Assembly: GCA_963575745.1 (NCBI GenBank)
Contig: CAUYUJ010020593.1
Coordinates: forward strand, 609,884-659,883
Direction of reading: 5' to 3'
Length of the DNA stretch: 50,000 nucleotides
From: Prorocentrum cordatum
Taxonomy: Eukaryota > Sar > Dinophyceae > Prorocentrales > Prorocentraceae
The translations under genes were made by a program, and so were the position numbers. The notes beneath the pieces were generated by a model. That model searched no databases and was not told where the DNA came from. It worked only from the letters and a program-made list of their open reading frames with translations. This document shows positions 10,755 to 20,784 of the stretch, piece by piece (within the stretch, counting starts at the first letter, position 1; every line of letters begins with the position of its first letter).

Positions 10755-12568
10755 TCAGCTTCTCCAGTTCATATTGTGTCCTATGTTATCCGTTATCCCT
10801 TCAGTGTCCTCCACTGCCCCCGCCGCGCCCTTGACCTCGGACATCGCCTTCTGGCGGCGCGACACCTTAGGCGGCGTCTCATCAGGAGTCCCCGCTCTCG
10901 AAGGAGGTGCAGCGCACGATGTCGATTTGGCAGGGCGAAGAGGGGCGTTGTCGGAGTCGGAATCAGAGACGGGCGCTGCCACCACAGCCTTCGCCTTGGT
11001 GGCCTCTGGGGGATTGTTGATTGCCGACCTCATCTCGTCGCCTCCTCCCCTCTTTCCTCATCCATCCTTCTAATCCACCTCCCTCTCCTCCTACCTAATG
11101 CACTCCTCCCCTCACTCCCCCCCCGTCTCCCCCAACCTCCCCCCCCATGCAGGTGCCCATCCGCACTTCCAGGGCCCAACCGATCCACCACGCAGCAGGC
11201 GACTTTCTTTCTTATGCAGCAAGCGTGCAGAGGGCGAGGAGACATGAGGAAGCAGCAGAGAACCGATCTCCATTCGAGCGGAGTGTACTCGATTGTTCTT
11301 GATTCGATCTCGACTCGAACTCGATGTTGGCTCGATCCCGACTCGATCCGATTCGATCCGAAATGGATGTTGACTGTCGTCCTGCACCCGCCTCCCTCCC
11401 CCCGTTTCACACCGCCGGCCTGGCACTCCGCCTGCAAGGCCCTCTGCGGCGTGATCGGCGTGTACGGGATGGTATCCTCTCCTGCTGCTGCGGCGAACGC
11501 GCTGGTCATCTCCTCATTCTGCTTGTCCAGGTCGGTTCCTCGCGGCGACCTCTCTGGCGACCTCCGCGGCGGTGGCGGCGGCGGCGGCGGCAGCGGCGGC
11601 CTTGGCCTCGGCCGCGCCGCCGATGCCTGCCTGCCGCGATCCTTGGAAGCTCTGCCAGGGGAATTGGTGCGCTCTGGACTCGGGCTGTGGCCGTACTTCT
11701 TTTTGTATTGCTCGAGCGAAGCGGCAATCGCAAGTCTCGCCTCTTCCTCCTCTCTCTCCAGCCTCTTTGCCTCGTCCTGCTGCGCTGTGTTCTGGCTGTG
11801 GAGGATCGCCTTCTCTATGTCTTCCTCGGTGTCATCGCCGCAGACGCGCTCCTGCTCTGCGGGCCTGTCGTCATCCGAGTGAACTGACTCCACTTGCGTG
11901 TCCTCCGCCTTCTCGGCAGTCGAGGGTCCGTCTAGAGGAATGCATTCTGGTGATGAGGGGATGTCCAGCGAAGTGCGCAGCCTTTTCGCTTGCTCTGTGT
12001 CATTGACTGCACTGCTGCGCTTCCCAGCTGGCGCTGCCTCCCCGCCACCTTTGGCTGCCGTCTGCTGCGTCGGCTCGATGTCGGCGCCATCCACTTCCAT
12101 CGGTGCAACTTCTGCCTCAGCGCGAGCCTCTCCTGCTGCTGCTGCCTCTGCCGTGGCGACCTCCTCCTCCTCCTCATCCTCCTCCTCCTCTGCAGCCCCT
12201 GCTCCCGCGCGCTCCTCGTGCTCATCCTCTCCAGGCGTTTCCTCTCCATCTGCTGCTGCCTCCCTCGCGGCCTCCTCAGCCAGTGCCGATGCGAGGGCTG
12301 CCTGATTCTCCGCCTCATATTCCTGCCGCCTCAAGGCCCAGCGCGTGAGCTTGCTGGCGCGATCGAGCCCCTGCGTGTCTCTAGGGCACGCGTCAGGCGG
12401 CTCCGAGAAGCTGGCCATGGATGATGCGGTGGTCTCTTGCGACGGCATGGCGAGCAGTCGACCGATCGGTGTAGCCCAGAATTTCTTAGTCGGAGGCCCT
12501 CCCGCTAACACCTTGGGCATCTCGCTCGAGCTGAATGAAATGGATCTGAGGTTCGAAACCAAAAACAA
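10755..12568 (-). CDS. Acidic protein with two ubiquitin-interacting motifs
   Basis: The main frame (12568 down to about 11410) encodes an acidic, Ala/Glu-rich protein. Residues ~247-258 read EEDIEKAILHSQ and residues ~274-287 read EEEARLAIAASLEQ. Both fit the ubiquitin-interacting motif: an acidic patch, then Ala-x3-Ser on a helix. A basic KRLRTS stretch near residue 195 may be a nuclear signal, and an acidic run lies at ~127-137. A proline run and an RS/SP-rich stretch (RRSPERSPRG) follow the second motif. After ~residue 390 the frame becomes non-coding in character, so an intron is likely; a second exon at about 11031-10770 (INNPPEATKAKAVVAAP, DSDSDNAPLRPAK) may follow. The motifs suggest binding of ubiquitin or ubiquitinated partners, without an enzyme domain. 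Start Met is the first in the frame and not proven. Confidence 0.55.
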
Positions 12569-13085
12569 TGGGAACGAAAGCCACGGTGAAGTCAGGGACG
12601 ATGTGCACGGGGAGGGCCGAAGAGGATGGCACAGGATAGTGAGGATAACGAGGGGTGGAGTAGGATATTGAGGAGGAAGAGGAAGATGTTTTGGAGAATG
12701 CGGAGGACGAGGAGGAGATGAAGCGGGTGGGGCCCCGCGCCCCTCCGCCCAGGCGAAAATATCACCGACCTCGAGAACTTCGTCACTTTCTCCCCGCCCA
12801 CCCCCCTGAGCCTAGGCGCTCCTGTGGTCCCCCGTCATGCTGTCGTCATCGGTCGTTTTTCCCTCGCTCATCTCTGTTCCTTCCGCCCTCCTTATCTCGC
12901 CTCTCACTTCCCCAGTCGCCTTCCCTCAACCCTCCCTCTTCGGCTTGCTCTGATCGACTTCCTCCTTCCTCCACCCCTACGTCTCTCCTCGCCCTTCTCG
13001 CCATTCTCCCCTCGAGCACCCTCAACCTTTTCAAAAGAACCCCAGGCGCCAGACTGCGCTCCAAGGTGCTGCTGCGCGCTCGCAC

Positions 13086-15715
13086 TCAGCAGCAATCCAG
13101 CAGGCTCTCCCCGGGCGCGGGCTCCCCCTCAGAGCCGCCGCCCTCAGAGCCTCCTGGCGAACGCGGCTGCTCCCCCTGAGCGGCCTGCTGGCCCGCCAGC
13201 GCGGCGGCTCCTCCTGAGCTCTTTGCCGACGGCCTCCTCCGAACGGCCTGGCCCTCCTCTGGCGGCGCCGTGGCAGGCTTCGACGCCTTGGGCCGCGGCA
13301 TCTCAGCTGGCGTCGGCACCTGCCTCTTGCGGCTCTGCCTCGTCTTCACCTCGGTGATCGCGGGCTCCTCGTCTCCCTCAGGGCCGTTCCGACCTTCTTC
13401 TTCGGACTCTTCCTCCTCCTCCTCATCCTCGCCCTCATCTTCGTCGCCCTGGCCCTTCTCCTCAGCCTCGCTGCCGTTGCCCTCGCTGGCGTCGTCTGCT
13501 CCTGCGGCGCTGCCCTCCTCCTCCTCCTCCTCCTCCTCCTCCTCTCTTTACTTTGTCGTCCTCCTCCTCTTCCTCCTCCTTCTTTACCTCGCCGTCCTTC
13601 TCGGCGCCTCCTCGCGAAGCCTCAGCCGCAGCAGGTCTCTTCTGAGCTGCGCCTGGCCTCTTGAGAACTGCAGCACCTTTCGCCCTGTTCGTTTTCAGGT
13701 GCTCCTTTTTGGCCTCCTCCGCCGCCGCCTTGTCAAGCGTGCCATCGTGGAGATCGGCGAGGATCTTCAGCATGCAGGTCTTCGCGTCCTCGAGCCTCTC
13801 GTACCCTGTCATCTGCATGAACTGCTCGAAACGCTTGCCCCCAGGCTGCATGCGCCAGACCACCAGCCACGATCCACGCTTGGCGTGATTCACCAGCGCA
13901 ACGACCAAAGCACCCTGCCGTTGTCGCCGTGAATATCACGCAGCGTGAATTGGCCAATGGCTGCCCTCTGCAACGCAGCCTCCTCGTCGGCGCTGCTGCC
14001 GATGACCTTCCAGCTTGCGCCGCAGGGCCAGGTCGCGATCAGCAGCTCCTCGCCTGCGACCACCTTCGCAGGCGTGTACTCGGGCAGCGCAGACTTGGCC
14101 GAGCCCTTCTTGATCCTCCAGGCGGCCTGCGGCTACGATAGACTCTCTCCTCTCCTCCTTTGCGTCCTCGATCATCCCTCTCCTCCGCCTCCTCCTCCTC
14201 CTCCTCCTTCTCCTCCTTCTCCTCCTCCTCCTCGTCATCATCCTCCTCTTGCTCCTCCTCCTCCTCCTCCTCCTCCTCCTCCTCTTGATCCTCCTCCTCC
14301 TCCTCCTCATCTTCCTCCTCCTCTTCCTCCTCAACCCCCTTTTCCTCACCCCCCTTTTCCATCTGATCTCCTCTCCCGTATCCTACCTCACATCATTGTT
14401 CTCTCCCCCATCTGCTCTTTCTCGAGACTCTCCGTTGTTCCTCGTCATCGTCGCATTCATCCTCCTCATCCTCCTTCTCCTCCTCCTCATTCTCCTCCTC
14501 CTCCTCCTCCTCTCCTCTTCCGCTCATCCCCCCCTCTCTCGCCCTCCCCCATTGGCCTTCATCGACTCGTCGTAGCCGAACTGCCACTCCCCGACCTCCT
14601 CGAGAATCGGAAGCGCGCGCTCGTCCTTGGCGGCCATCTTGGGCCGCTGCTGCTGCTGGTGCTCCTCCTGCTGGTCTTCCTCCTCCAGGAACGCCGCGGC
14701 CCACTTTGGCGGCCTGACAGTGGGTTTTGAAAATCTACCCCCTCGATTCCCTCTCCCAGGAGAGGGGTTCGGGCGGGTGCGATCGGGACGGCAGAGGACA
14801 GGGAAGAGGATAGCTGGAGGTTGAGCTGAGCTGGAAATTGAGAAACTGACATCCTCTCTCCTCCTCCTTCCTCCTACCTCTCCCCCCTCCTCCTCCCTCC
14901 CCCCCCTCATCCCCCCTCTCCTCTCCCCCTTTCGTCCGACCGTCTCCTCCCCTCCCTGCATTTGAACCCCATGCGCCTCCTCCCCTCGCGCGGCGTCAGC
15001 GCGTCCCTCACGTGACTGAGCATCGCGCGAACCCTGCGGCTGCGCGAAACTGCCCAGTGCTCCACTTCGTTGGCGAGGTGCCATTCGCTCTCCTTGGAGC
15101 GGGCGATCGCCAACAGCGCTGCCTTCGCTGCGGGGGTGGGACTCCTCCACTTTCCTGTTCCTCCTCCTCTCCTACCCCTCCTCCTGCTGCTGCTTCTCAG
15201 TCCTCCTCCTCCTCCTCCTCCTCCTCATCCTCCTCATCCCTCCTCCCACTCCTCATCCCTCCTCCCACTCCTCATCCCTCCTCCCACTCCTCATCCTCCC
15301 CCCCTTCTCCTCCTGCCCCTCCTCCCCCTCCTCCTCCTCCTCCTGCCCCTCCTCCTCCTTCCCCTCCTCCCTCCTCCCTCCCTCCCCCTCCTCCTCCTCC
15401 TGCCCCTCCTCCTCCTCCTCCTCCTCCTCCTGTTCCTCCTCCTCCTCCTCCTCCTCCTCCTCATCCTTGCCGTTCGAGCCTTGGCCGCCTCCTGGTTCAC
15501 GTTGGACCTCCCCAGGGCGCGCGTGGCCCTGAGGAGGTCGGCGTGATGTGCGATCACCTTGTGATCTTTCTGGCCAGTGACCTTCTCTGCGTAGTCCAAC
15601 GCGTTGAACACGTTGGCGAAGGGGGCCCAGACCTCCTGGAGCTTCGCCGCGTTGTTGAAGCAGCTCTCCCTCGGCTCCGTGGCGGACTCCGCCTCCAATG
15701 GATTCCATCGCATTT
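13086..15715 (-). CDS. Six-exon Lys/Glu-rich protein of unknown function
   Basis: Minus-strand coding patches, separated by (GAG)n-rich introns, line up as exons: ~15700-15476 (AKLQEVWAPFANVFNALDYA), ~15135-14985 (ARSKESEWHLANEVEHW), ~14728-14545 (WAAAFLEEEDQQEE, EEVGEWQFGYDESMKANGG), ~14125-13915 (YTPAKVVAGEELLIATWPC, IGQFTLRDIHGDNG), 13914-13554 (ALVVALVNHAKRGSWLVVW, FEQFMQMTGYERLEDAKTC, then a Lys/Ala/Glu-rich tail) and ~13504-13086 (acidic run, then RKRQVPTPAEMPRPKAS, TGA stop). A 1-nt shift is needed near 13915 to join the fourth and fifth patches. No named domain is recognised; the basic and acidic tails suggest a nuclear protein. A 51-nt stretch made mostly of GAG units (13554-13504) has GTAAAG at its start and GCCGCAG at its end and could be a minimal intron. 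Confidence 0.5.
14170..14340. repeat. (CTC)n polypyrimidine tract in an intron
   Basis: About 170 bp of CTC/TCC with CTT and CAT interruptions, between coding patches of the six-exon gene. A second such block is at 14460-14520. Confidence 0.9.
15160..15472. repeat. (CTC)n polypyrimidine tract in an intron
   Basis: About 310 bp of nearly pure pyrimidine on the plus strand, including three copies of a 20-bp unit with core CTCCCACTCCTCATCC at 15236-15298. It separates the first two coding patches of the six-exon gene. Confidence 0.9.
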
Positions 15716-15745
15716 CCAACGCGTTTCCAACGCGCTGGAAATGCG
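15700..15745. repeat. CGTTGGA-core 11-mers at an exon edge
   Basis: Two clear 11-mers (GCGTTGGAAAC, GCGTTGGAAAT on the minus strand) plus diverged copies directly upstream of the first coding patch of the six-exon gene. Confidence 0.6.
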
Positions 15746-15784
15746 AGGCGCTAAAGGGGTTCACCGGAGCTCGAGCGACAGCGC

Positions 15785-15945
15785 CCTCCTCCTCCTCCTC
15801 CTCCTCCTCCTCCTCCACCTTCTCCTCCTCCTCCTCCTCCTCCTCCTCCTCCTTGTCCTCCTCTCCTGCTCATCGCCTCCTCAGCCTCCCTCTCCCCTCC
15901 TCTTCTCCTCCTCCTCCTCCTCCTTCTCCTCCTCTTTCCTGGTTC
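15785..15945. repeat. (CTC)n tract
   Basis: CTC/TCC repeats with short interruptions; no coding character. Confidence 0.9.
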
Positions 15946-16070
15946 CCACCGGCTCTCCTCTTACCATTGTTGTTATTTTCAGAAGATCCGATGGCCTCAG
16001 AGGTACTCTAACTCGTCGCGGGGGTCGTTTGGCCCAACGACCAAAACATCAAAATCGCTGACCTAGGATA

Positions 16071-16193
16071 GAGGAAAAGAAAAGACGTTGCCATCGTGAT
16101 CAAAAACATGTTTTCTACCCCTCGTACAATTTGTTGTCGAAGAAAACGGTGCGCACGTTCCTGATCACGATGGCAACGATTTCTCTTTTCCTC
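16071..16193. mobile_element. Short foldback (MITE-like) inverted repeat
   Basis: Arms 16071-16102 and 16162-16193 are nearly perfect inverted copies: both contain CGTTGCCATCGTGATCA and end outward in GAGGAAAAG. The loop is 59 bp. No open frame is carried. The size and symmetry suggest a non-autonomous DNA element, or a structured RNA, but I could not identify a target-site duplication. Confidence 0.7.
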
Positions 16194-16389
16194 CAGGCCC
16201 GAGAGCAACTGCGCCAACACTTACCCACAGGAATCCGATGCTGCTCAGGCGTAGTAGCCTGGTGATCCAGGAGATTTCACGTTTTCGTTGTTTCTGTTGT
16301 TTTGTGCGTTAGGTTTGGGGGGGGGAAGCCTATCAAACTAGTGGGTGATAGGCAATGCACGCTTTCCAATGCCCGTGCCTCGCGCTTCG

Positions 16390-16695
16390 GCGGCGGCATG
16401 CGCCTGCTCCGCCTGCGCCTCCGCCTGTGCCTCCTCCGCCTGCGCCTCCTCCGTGCGCGTCCTGGCGCCGCCTGCGCCGCGTGCCGCCTCCTGGCGCCGA
16501 CCTCCTGGCGCCGCCTGCCGCCTCCTGCCGCCTCCTGGCGCCGCCTGGCGCCGCCTGCCGCCTGCCGCCTCCTGGCGCCGCCTGCCGCCTCCTGGCGCCG
16601 CCTGCCGCCTCTGCGCCGCCTGCCGCCTGCGCCGCCTCGGCGCCTCTGGCCTCCTCGAGGCCTCCTCGCCGCGCCGCTGCGGCGCCGCGGCCGCG
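16390..16695. repeat. GCC/TGGCGCC-rich degenerate repeat
   Basis: Tandem CTCCTGGCGCCGCCTGCCG-like units of 6-9 bp multiples. All frames are open and Ala/Arg/Pro-rich, so the overlapping open frames are not evidence for a gene. Confidence 0.85.
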
Positions 16696-16930
16696 CGCGC
16701 GGGCGCGGCGGAAGCCAAACGGCAGCGGCAGAAGGCAAGATCAGCAATCGAACAAAAAGTACAAACACATACAAAAACATATGTTATGTAAGCAATATCA
16801 TGCAAATATCTTGCGCAACTCAAGGCAAATGCAACACAATGCATTAATTAATAAACAACTGCAGTGCACTTGTTTTTTTCAAGTCAAACGCTGCACTTGA
16901 GAAAATGAAGGATCTGGACCAGAGGGAAGT

Positions 16931-17894
16931 GAGGATGTCTCAAGCGAGGGCGCCGGTTTGGGATTCGTCACCGGATCCACCGGATCTGTCCGGAAACGGT
17001 GCCGGAGGCCGCTCTGGGCTCCTCTGGGCACCTCCCCCGGGGCCGGTTTTGTGAGGATGTCTCAAGCGAGGGCGCCGGTTTGGGATTCGTCATCCGGATC
17101 CACCGGATCTGTCCGGAAACGGTGCCGGAGGCCGCTCTGGGCTCCTCTGGGCACCTCCCCCGGGGCCGGTTTTGTGAGGATGTCTCAAGCGAGGGCGCCG
17201 GTTTGGGATTCGTCCACCGGATCCACCGGATCTGTCCGGAAACGGTGCCGGAGGCCGCTCTGGGCTCCTCTGGGCACCTCCCCCGGGGCCGGTTTTGTGA
17301 GGATGTCTCAAGCGAGGGCGCCGGTTTGGGATTCGTCACCGGATCCACCGGATCTGTCCGGAAACGGTGCCGGAGGCCGCTCTGGGCTCCTCTGGGCACC
17401 TCCCCCGGGGCCGGTTTTGTGAGGATGTCTCAAGCGAGGGCGCCGGTTTGGGATTCGTCGGCGGATCCACCGGATCCACCGGATCTGTCCGGAAACGGTG
17501 CCGGAGGCCGCTCTGGGCTCCTCTGGGCACCTCCCCCGGGGCCGGTTTTGTGAGGATGTCTCAAGCGAGGGCGCCGGTTTGGGATTCGTCACCGGATCCA
17601 CCGGATCTGTCCGGAAACGGTGCCGGAGGCCGCTCTGGGCTCCTCTGGGCACCTCCCCCGGGGCCGGTTTTGTGAGGATGTCTCAAGCGAGGGCGCCGGT
17701 TTGGGATTCGTCACCGGATCCACCGGATCTGTCCGGAAACGGTGCCGGAGGCCGCTCTGGGCTCCTCTGGGCACCTCCCCCGGGGCCGGTTTTGTGAGGA
17801 TGTCTCAAGCGAGGGCGCCGGTTTGGGATTCGTCACCGGATCCACCGGATCTGTCCAGAAACGGTGCCGGAGGCCGCTCTGGGCTCGTGCTCTT
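16931..17894. repeat. 122-bp tandem array, about eight copies
   Basis: Copies start at 16931, 17053, 17176, 17299, 17421, 17552, 17674 and 17796, each beginning GAGGATGTCTCAAGCGAGGG. Copies are almost identical; one has an extra 9 bp (GGATCCACC duplicated) and the last is truncated. The unit length is not a multiple of three, so no continuous protein is encoded. The near-identity implies recent amplification or homogenisation. Confidence 0.97.
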
Positions 17895-17937
17895 CGCGCC
17901 GGGGGTGAGGATGACGTGAGTTCCACAGAAACTCCCT

Positions 17938-18340
17938 CAAATCATCATTACCATCGACATCATCAACATAATCATCATCAGACTCATTGTCGTCATCGTC
18001 GTCATCGCAATCGGCATCGTCATCCTCATCAACAATATCATCATCACCACGGCTCGCCCAAACCTGGAGATACTAGTACGAGTTGCAGCACGCGACGGCC
18101 TCCCGTGCCCCTCAGAACAGCCGCCACCCAGAGTGCTGGGCTGGTACGGCGGCGGGACCTGCCGCAGGCAGCTGGACATGCAGTGACCAGGTCTGCCAGA
18201 GGCTCTGCAGAATGCGCTGCAGCTGCCGCCATCAGGATCTCGCCGCGCAGAGGAGCCGAGCCTCCTCCTCCACATCCTCCTCCTCCTCCTCCTCCTCCTC
18301 CTCCTCCTCCTCCTCCTCCTCCTCCTCCTCCTCCTCCTGC
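17938..18340. repeat. Degenerate (ATC)n and pure (CTC)n tracts
   Basis: 17938-18050 is a CATCAT-rich degenerate tract; 18266-18340 is nearly pure CTC. The 200 bp between have no recognisable gene, only an Ala-rich open frame. Confidence 0.8.
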
Positions 18341-19177
18341 TCCTCCTCATCCTCCTAACTCTAGCCTCCCGAAGGCCCCGCGCGAACCAGCGCGCACGGT
18401 TACGGCACGACGGAGCGCCTTCGGGATGTCCAAGTGCGCGTAGTCCAGACCCACGCCCTCTTCATCCCCCTCCTCGTCCCAGCTCGGGTCCCAGCCGTCA
18501 CCGGCTGCTCCACCTTACGGCAGGGAGGGGGACGGAGCCGAGGAGGATATTCTGGAAGCTCTGGAAGATCTCGGATGGTCTTTGGTAGTCTTCCTACGTC
18601 TCGGGAAGTCTCCGGAGGTTCTGGGAATGGGAGGCGGAGGAAGGCAGAACGGGAAGGAGAAAGAGGAGGCGGCAGGAGTCGGGGAAGAAGGAAGAGGAGG
18701 AAAGGAAGGAATGAGGGTGGGAGTGCGGAGGAGACAGGATGAGGGGGAGGGGGGGCAGCAGCACCGATCCTCCAGGAGGGGGGGTCGCTCCTCCTCTTCC
18801 CTCCTCGACCCTCACCCCCTCCTCCCGACAGAGTCGGTTTGGGGCGATCTTGGGAATAATCCTCCTCCCCCTCCTCCCGTCCCTCCTCCGCCCCCTCCTC
18901 CCCTCCGTCTCTCACTCCCCTCCGTCTCTCCGAAAACTCCAGGCTCTTGCAAATCACGCTCCGCGGCAAGCTCACCCCAAGAAAGAGAACAATGATCTTC
19001 GCAATCTTCGCATGCTTCTTCATCGCCGGCCTCGACGATGGCGTCGCAGTCGCGCTCGAGTTCCTGCGTGGACGGCGCCGTAGGTGAGCTCGGTAAGCCC
19101 CAAGATCCAGCGCTTGCCGACAATGTCGACGTCGGCGCCAGATCTTACCGAGGTACATAAGCGCGGGAAGATGGAAG

Positions 19178-19582
19178 TTAAGATGCGGTTCGTTGTGCGC
19201 ACGTGACGAGTTCGAGAATGTTGCGAAGCCGTGCTCTGCCGCAGGCGCCGTAGCTAGTCTCGCCGCTGTCGGCCCAGTACTGCAAGTAGCTGAGGCCGCG
19301 CCCTTCATCGCACGTCCAGTCGACGAGTTCGTCGCCCTCGTAGTCCTGGCCATACTCCAGGATGCGACCACAGTGACTACCGTCGCTCAAATAGTGATAA
19401 GAAGCCGCCCCAGCATTCGTGTCTCGCTTGGCCATGCAAATCAACATCGTGCATGCAGAAGAGAATTGCTCAATCTTTCCGCCGGCGTCAAGGTTTATGC
19501 ACGCAGTGAAACGAGCAGACAATCCAGACAATTTGCACAACAAGGGAATACATCCAACATTTAGATGTCGTGAGATCGGCAT
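19178..19582 (-). CDS. Possible exon, unknown protein
   Basis: An open frame with balanced composition and several Cys, including CTMLICMAKRDTNAG, HYLSDGSHCGRILEYG and WADSGETSYGACGRA. It lacks the repeat signature of the surrounding DNA, so it may be coding. I recognise no family. It could continue into a short acidic frame at about 19090-18930 (ELERDCDAIVEAGDEEACED). Splice sites are not clear. Confidence 0.3.
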   Translation of the reverse strand: MPISRHLNVGCIPLLCKLSGLSARFTACINLDAGGKIEQFSSACTMLICMAKRDTNAGAASYHYLSDGSHCGRILEYGQDYEGDELVDWTCDEGRGLSYLQYWADSGETSYGACGRARLRNILELVTCAQRTAS

Positions 19583-19737
19583 TCTCGTTCGTTTCCGCGC
19601 AGCCCCTACTGAAATTCAACAGGTACTATTGAACTGCATTGTTGCCCCTTCGTGCGCCCAGGCATCGATCCAAGAAATCACCCTGCCGATCTTGATCGTG
19701 CAGGTCAAATGCATCCGTGAGATTCTGCATTAAGTGA

Positions 19738-20034
19738 CTAGTTCCACTCATGCCCGCTGCAATCAGTACCGCGCCGTTCGCGTCGAGTCGTCCTCAACTC
19801 GGATAATGGTGTTGCGTTCCCCTTGCGTCGACCTCCATCGCGTGTGATATCCAACGCCATGGCAACCGTGAGGGCCCGGCCGATTAATCTCGACGCCATG
19901 CTCGGGCCTGCCTCCTTCTCGTCCAGCGGCGTCAGCCGCCGATGCATATGTAGCCTCTGCACGTAGGCACTCAAAAGATACGCCTCGTCGCGCAGCTTCC
20001 ATCCACGAGGCGCATACCGCGTGAACTCCTACAG
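19738..20034 (-). CDS. Possible exon, unknown (perhaps Gag-like)
   Basis: After a possible acceptor CCTGTAG at about 20034 the minus strand reads EFTRYAPRGWKLRDEAYLL, AYVQRLHMHRRLTPLDEKEA and MASRLIGRALTVAMALDITR. This is amphipathic, helix-like sequence with coding character. The WKLRDEAYLL start is faintly like the capsid region of dinoflagellate Copia-like elements, but no zinc knuckle or protease is seen nearby. Function is not assigned. Confidence 0.35.
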
Positions 20035-20060
20035 GCTTGCCAGGGTCTTTTAGTTAACCA

Positions 20061-20784
20061 TTATGATGGAGAGAACAAATGGCGCCGCCAGCGACGATAC
20101 CCCTCGCACTCTCGTAGATGCTGGCCGATGATGCAGTAGCTGGCCTTCGCCGGGAAAGCCTCGAGTTCCTTGGAGCTCGTCGCGGAGATGCCGAGGATCC
20201 CGCAAAGGAGGCGCCTGGTGGCGCCGATCGCGCGCGGCCCGCCACGCGCGTGGAGCTTGCGTTCCGCTACCAAACTAACGTAATGGGGGACAACCCTCGT
20301 CTGAATGTGAATACAATCCTGCTGTCCTGCTCCCCGTGCCAACGGTGCGCAGGGCCCCATGTTGGGTAGTCGGGCGAGGGCGCGCGGGTCGCCTGCAAGG
20401 ATATCATCGGTCTCCGAAGAGCACCTCACCCGCGCCCTCTGGAGTTACGCCACCAGGGCGCCACAGGCAATCCGGTTTCAAATAGAGGTCCTCCAACCCC
20501 GTTTGAAAAACGCCATGTCGAACGAGCAGTTGTTTACTCGACATATCAGGAGGCTGGACATCGTTTCCCGCCTGGTCCATTCCTGCATTCTGAATCAGGT
20601 TATTCTTTGGCATTTGCACGAGGTGCATTACCTCCACAGGGCAGCGCCCTGATACGGCTGCATAGGGGTGGACCTTCCCCAATCTTGCATTATTGCGAAA
20701 GGTAGTCTTGCCAGCGTCAGGCGTTCCGTTCATGCGTTGACCCCTCCAGCCGAGGCTTCGTTCCCTCATGTTCTTACCCCTCAT
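20061..20784 (-). CDS. Possible exons, unknown protein
   Basis: Two minus-strand frames, 20784-20404 (HPYAAVSGRCPVEVMHLVQ, LVRHGVFQTGLEDLYLKPD) and 20429-20061 (IQTRVVPHYVSLVAERKLH, AFPAKASYCIIGQHLRECE), adjoin in different phases. Composition is coding-like, but the junction near 20415 and the function are unknown. The 5' end runs into the satellite that starts at about 20720. Confidence 0.3.

Noticed and set aside
16277-16900. Several Ala/Arg/Pro-rich frames on both strands
   Set aside because: They come from TGGCGCC/GCC tandem repeats; all frames are open.
16931-17894. Possible tandem 5S rRNA or spliced-leader RNA genes (unit near 120 bp, contains TCTCAAG)
   Set aside because: The unit does not contain the conserved spliced-leader exon or a 5S-like internal promoter that I can recognise.
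16958-17926. Open frames of 60-184 residues over the 122-bp array
   Set aside because: The unit length is not a multiple of three, so each frame only rotates through the same repeat; no start, motif or constant frame supports a protein.
18400-19371. 323-residue minus-strand frame
   Set aside because: Composition changes abruptly and it overlaps better coding candidates in other frames (19178-19582).
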